From positions 3,100,001 through 3,164,000 of the forward strand of contig JAQOTA010000050.1 in the NCBI GenBank assembly GCA_029532415.1: 64,000 bases of DNA. The letters run 5' to 3'. This DNA is from Marasmius tenuissimus (taxonomy: Eukaryota > Basidiomycota > Agaricomycetes > Agaricales > Marasmiaceae). The notes beneath the pieces are model-generated. The model did not search any database and was not told where the DNA came from. It worked only from the letters and a program-made list of their open reading frames with translations. The position numbers and the translations under genes are program-made. Positions 62,004 through 64,000 of the stretch are shown here, in pieces (positions within the stretch are counted from its first letter, which is position 1; the number at the start of each line of letters is the position of its first letter).

Positions 62004-62755
62004 GATGTGTAGGAGAGAGGAAGAAAGGGAAGCGATTTATGGGATGAGGAAGCACCTTAAAGCCACAGAGAGCTCATGGGACTGTGCGTCATGAGAAACT
62101 CAGGCCAAGTCGATAAGTCGATGAGCTTTGATAAGATATGGAAGTCACGCATACTGTGATTGTCAAACCTATATCTTCTCCGCGCCAATCCGCGCCTCTC
62201 TGTACAGCGTTTCAGAACGGTGGTCGCTCTCGTCAGCTCTCATCGTCCTGCCTGTTGTATTCCGCGTGGAAGAATCGGATAAAATTTGGATAAGACCCAG
62301 TGAGTCGGGTGGACCCTCTGCATAAATTTGATTCCGCGTTACCGACGCCACACTGTGCGGCAAGGCACTTGGCAGCGTGACCTGGCACGGCTTGAGAAAT
62401 ATCTCGGCTCCGAAGCAGCCCACATGAGGCTCGTGTGGCAGAGGAATCCGTGAAGAAAGTATCGATGGAATTGAAGAGCTGAAGAGAAAGGAGTTAGAGC
62501 AGGAGACGTGCACTCAGCCTGGAAAGCTTTACCGTTTGAGTTTACCTCTCGGAGGGGTCCGGAACGGTCCGGGGATGTCACGGATATTACAGTCACCGCA
62601 TTAGCCGTTCCGATTCACCCCGCAAGAAAAATTTCGGTGTCAGGGCCCCGGCTAGCGATAACACTCCTTCTCTGCAACGCCCACTCACCTCCAGGTAATT
62701 TTCTATAACGGCTATACCTCAACTCCTTTCACTCACAGCTGTATTCAAGGTCACC
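62004..62755. other. divergent intergenic region, ALDH and COX8
   Basis: 752 bases. Overlapping frames on the minus strand (62169-62596) have no similarity. No repeats of note. It presumably holds the promoters of both flanking genes. Confidence 0.4.
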
Positions 62756-63166
62756 ATGCTTTCCACCGTTACACGCTCCGTCATCAGGACTCCCTTGACC
62801 CGTTCCTTCAGAACCAGGTAAGGTCCAGAACCCTAATTCCTCGTCCAGAACACCATATACTCAATTTGTATTGTTTCTACAGTACTGTATCACGTTCTGC
62901 TCACGACGAATATCACGTATGTCAAATGCGGTCCGATTTTATACGCACACAGCTCGAGTTGCTGAACCAATGAATTAGCACCTTCCCTTCCCTTGGCCAC
63001 ACAGTTCTTCTTCCCGCAAGATCTTTGGAGCAAGCGTCGTCACATACCTTGGCATTGGATTCGCTCTGCCCTTTGTAGCAGCCGCGTATCAGCTGTGGGT
63101 TCCGCTCTTTATTTGTCGGGGGCATTCTCTGACTTTCTCTGCAGTAACAAGTCGGCAGCCGCCTAG
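62756..63166 (+). CDS. COX8: cytochrome c oxidase subunit VIIc/Cox8
   Basis: Small inner-mitochondrial-membrane subunit of complex IV. Four exons give 76 residues: MLSTVTRSVIRTPLTRSFRT forms a basic mitochondrial presequence; then STVSRSAHDEYH|HLPFPWPH, the conserved HLPF motif; SSSRKIFGASVVTYLGIGFA and LPFVAAAYQL form the membrane helix; NKSAAA ends at 63166. Introns are GT-AG, the last (about 63092-63144) splitting the Leu codon of YQL. Size and motif order match the VIIc/Cox8 family. Confidence 0.87.
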
Positions 63167-63304
63167 ACTTTTAGGATTCAACTGATAGATTGTAGATGTC
63201 GCGCGTCATCTTAGAGATACACGTATAAACCCTTTAATGCTCTTACATAGAGAATAGATGTGGTTTTGGATTGTACGAACCCGGCGGCTTGGGCCGCAGC
63301 AGAA

Positions 63305-64000
63305 CTACACCGCAAGGTCGCCGTCCGCAAAGCCTGCAAAGACCTCCTTGAAAGCCTTCCCCGGTGCTTTCGGATCCCTCCATTTCAGCGAAGAACAACA
63401 ATAGCAATTTCGCAAGAGGAATCCCGGATCTCCTTCCAACGCGTCTAATGCAAAAGTCGACGCCAGTCTTGCTGCCATGTTCACGTTAGTTTCTTGCGCA
63501 CTCGCAAGGACGACATCGTGAACAAGTACTATTTCAGGGTGTTGAGTTAATGCATCTCCGAGCGGATAGGTGACTGCTTGCCTAGACAATCGTCTCCATC
63601 TCTCAAGATCTTGAACTCCTGGCATCCTTTACTCTGGATCAATTCGAAAAGAACCTTGGTTGGATGGTGTGAGAGAGTCTCCAGAGAAATGTGCTTGTCA
63701 TAGAAAGGCCTCAACACCCTGTCAAAAAACCTGTCTACGCCCACATGGGAGAAGTCATCGGACAGGTAAAGAGCGCCAAGAACTGACTCCACGATATCTG
63801 CTAGGGGCTGGGGGCACGGTGAGTGAAATCATTTAGGGTACTTCGGTGTTTGAGGGCAAGAAATGAATGAAGTATCTTTATTCACCTTGGGGGGCTCGAG
63901 ATCATGCCAATATTGACCTGGGGACCTGCCTTCCCTGAGCGCGGCGGAGTACTCCTCCGTCTCCTTCTGTTTTAAGGTCGTCACGTATGTTTGAATAGAG
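63305..64000 (-). CDS. Dicer-like endoribonuclease, C-terminal part (5' truncated by window edge)
   Basis: C-terminal end of an RNAi Dicer. From the right edge: TLKQKETEEYSAALREGRSP, GQYWHDLEPPK|PLADIVESVLGALYLSDDF, VGVDRFFDRVLRPFYDKHIS, LSHHPTKVLFELIQSKGCQE, FKILRDGDDCL|VLVHDVVLAS. The DIVESxxGAxY block is the second catalytic motif of the C-terminal RNase III domain, with D and E in place. The gene ends AARLASTFALDALEGDPGFL ... LAV at 63305. The join after DDCL is best explained by a GC-AG intron of 53 nt (donor CTAG|gcaagc, acceptor aaatag|TA); a plain reading runs into a stop. Helicase, PAZ and the first RNase III domain lie outside the window. Confidence 0.87.

Overview
The window reads as nuclear DNA from a mushroom-forming basidiomycete (Agaricomycetes). 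About 32 protein-coding loci are packed on both strands. Most are split by short introns (about 40-70 nt, GT-AG with CTAAC-like branch sites). Several products have a fungal or basidiomycete character: DASH subunit Dad4, a Kch1/Prm6-type K+ transporter, an agaric-style Zn(II)2Cys6 factor, a double-psi beta-barrel secreted protein, a long-LRR-like F-box protein and a Dicer. I found no tRNA, rRNA, CRISPR or prokaryotic feature. Exon boundaries were worked out by eye from reading frames and splice signals. Outer coordinates are firmer than internal ones.

Layout. 1-5.6 kb: 3' part of an SLH1/ASCC3-type Ski2-like helicase. 6-7.4 kb: a disordered Ser/Pro-rich protein. 7.8-13.1 kb: a same-strand run of PROPPIN (HSV2/WIPI type), DAD4, ATE1 and VTI1. 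13.4-17.4 kb: divergent KCH1-like transporter and DRG1/RBG1 GTPase. 17.7-21.3 kb: head-to-head pair of complete ribonucleotide reductase R2 paralogues. 22.6-24 kb: another disordered protein. 24.4-28 kb: VMA21, ALG8 and PIG-H/GPI15, all ER functions. 28.2-35 kb: IMP4, aspartyl aminopeptidase and WDR3/DIP2 (Utp12). 35.2-39.8 kb: secreted DPBB/expansin-like protein divergent from a Zn(II)2Cys6-MHR transcription factor. 39.8-42.6 kb: gene-poor island with a MITE-like element, a CTCAAG word cluster and a 12-bp inverted repeat. 42.6-47 kb: tandem pair of trans-sulfuration-family PLP enzymes. 47-58.8 kb: LOA1-like acyltransferase, TVP38, syntaxin-18/UFE1, F-box protein, SSU72, proteasome alpha2 and a small Zn(II)2Cys6 protein. 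59.3-64 kb: aldehyde dehydrogenase, cytochrome c oxidase subunit VIIc/Cox8 and the 3' end of a Dicer that runs off the window.

The content is mostly conserved housekeeping: ribosome biogenesis (IMP4, DIP2), translation quality control (SLH1, DRG1), protein turnover (ATE1, PRE8, DNPEP, F-box), membrane traffic (VTI1, UFE1, TVP38, HSV2), ER glycan/GPI assembly, dNTP synthesis and RNAi. Many genes sit in divergent pairs less than 250 bp apart that probably share promoters. I saw no clear unprecedented multi-gene system. The most unusual points are the inverted R2 pair, the tandem PLP-enzyme duplication with a homogenised patch, the repeat island at 39.8-42.6 kb, three candidate GC-AG introns, and the degenerate, truncated second half of the SLH1-like helicase.
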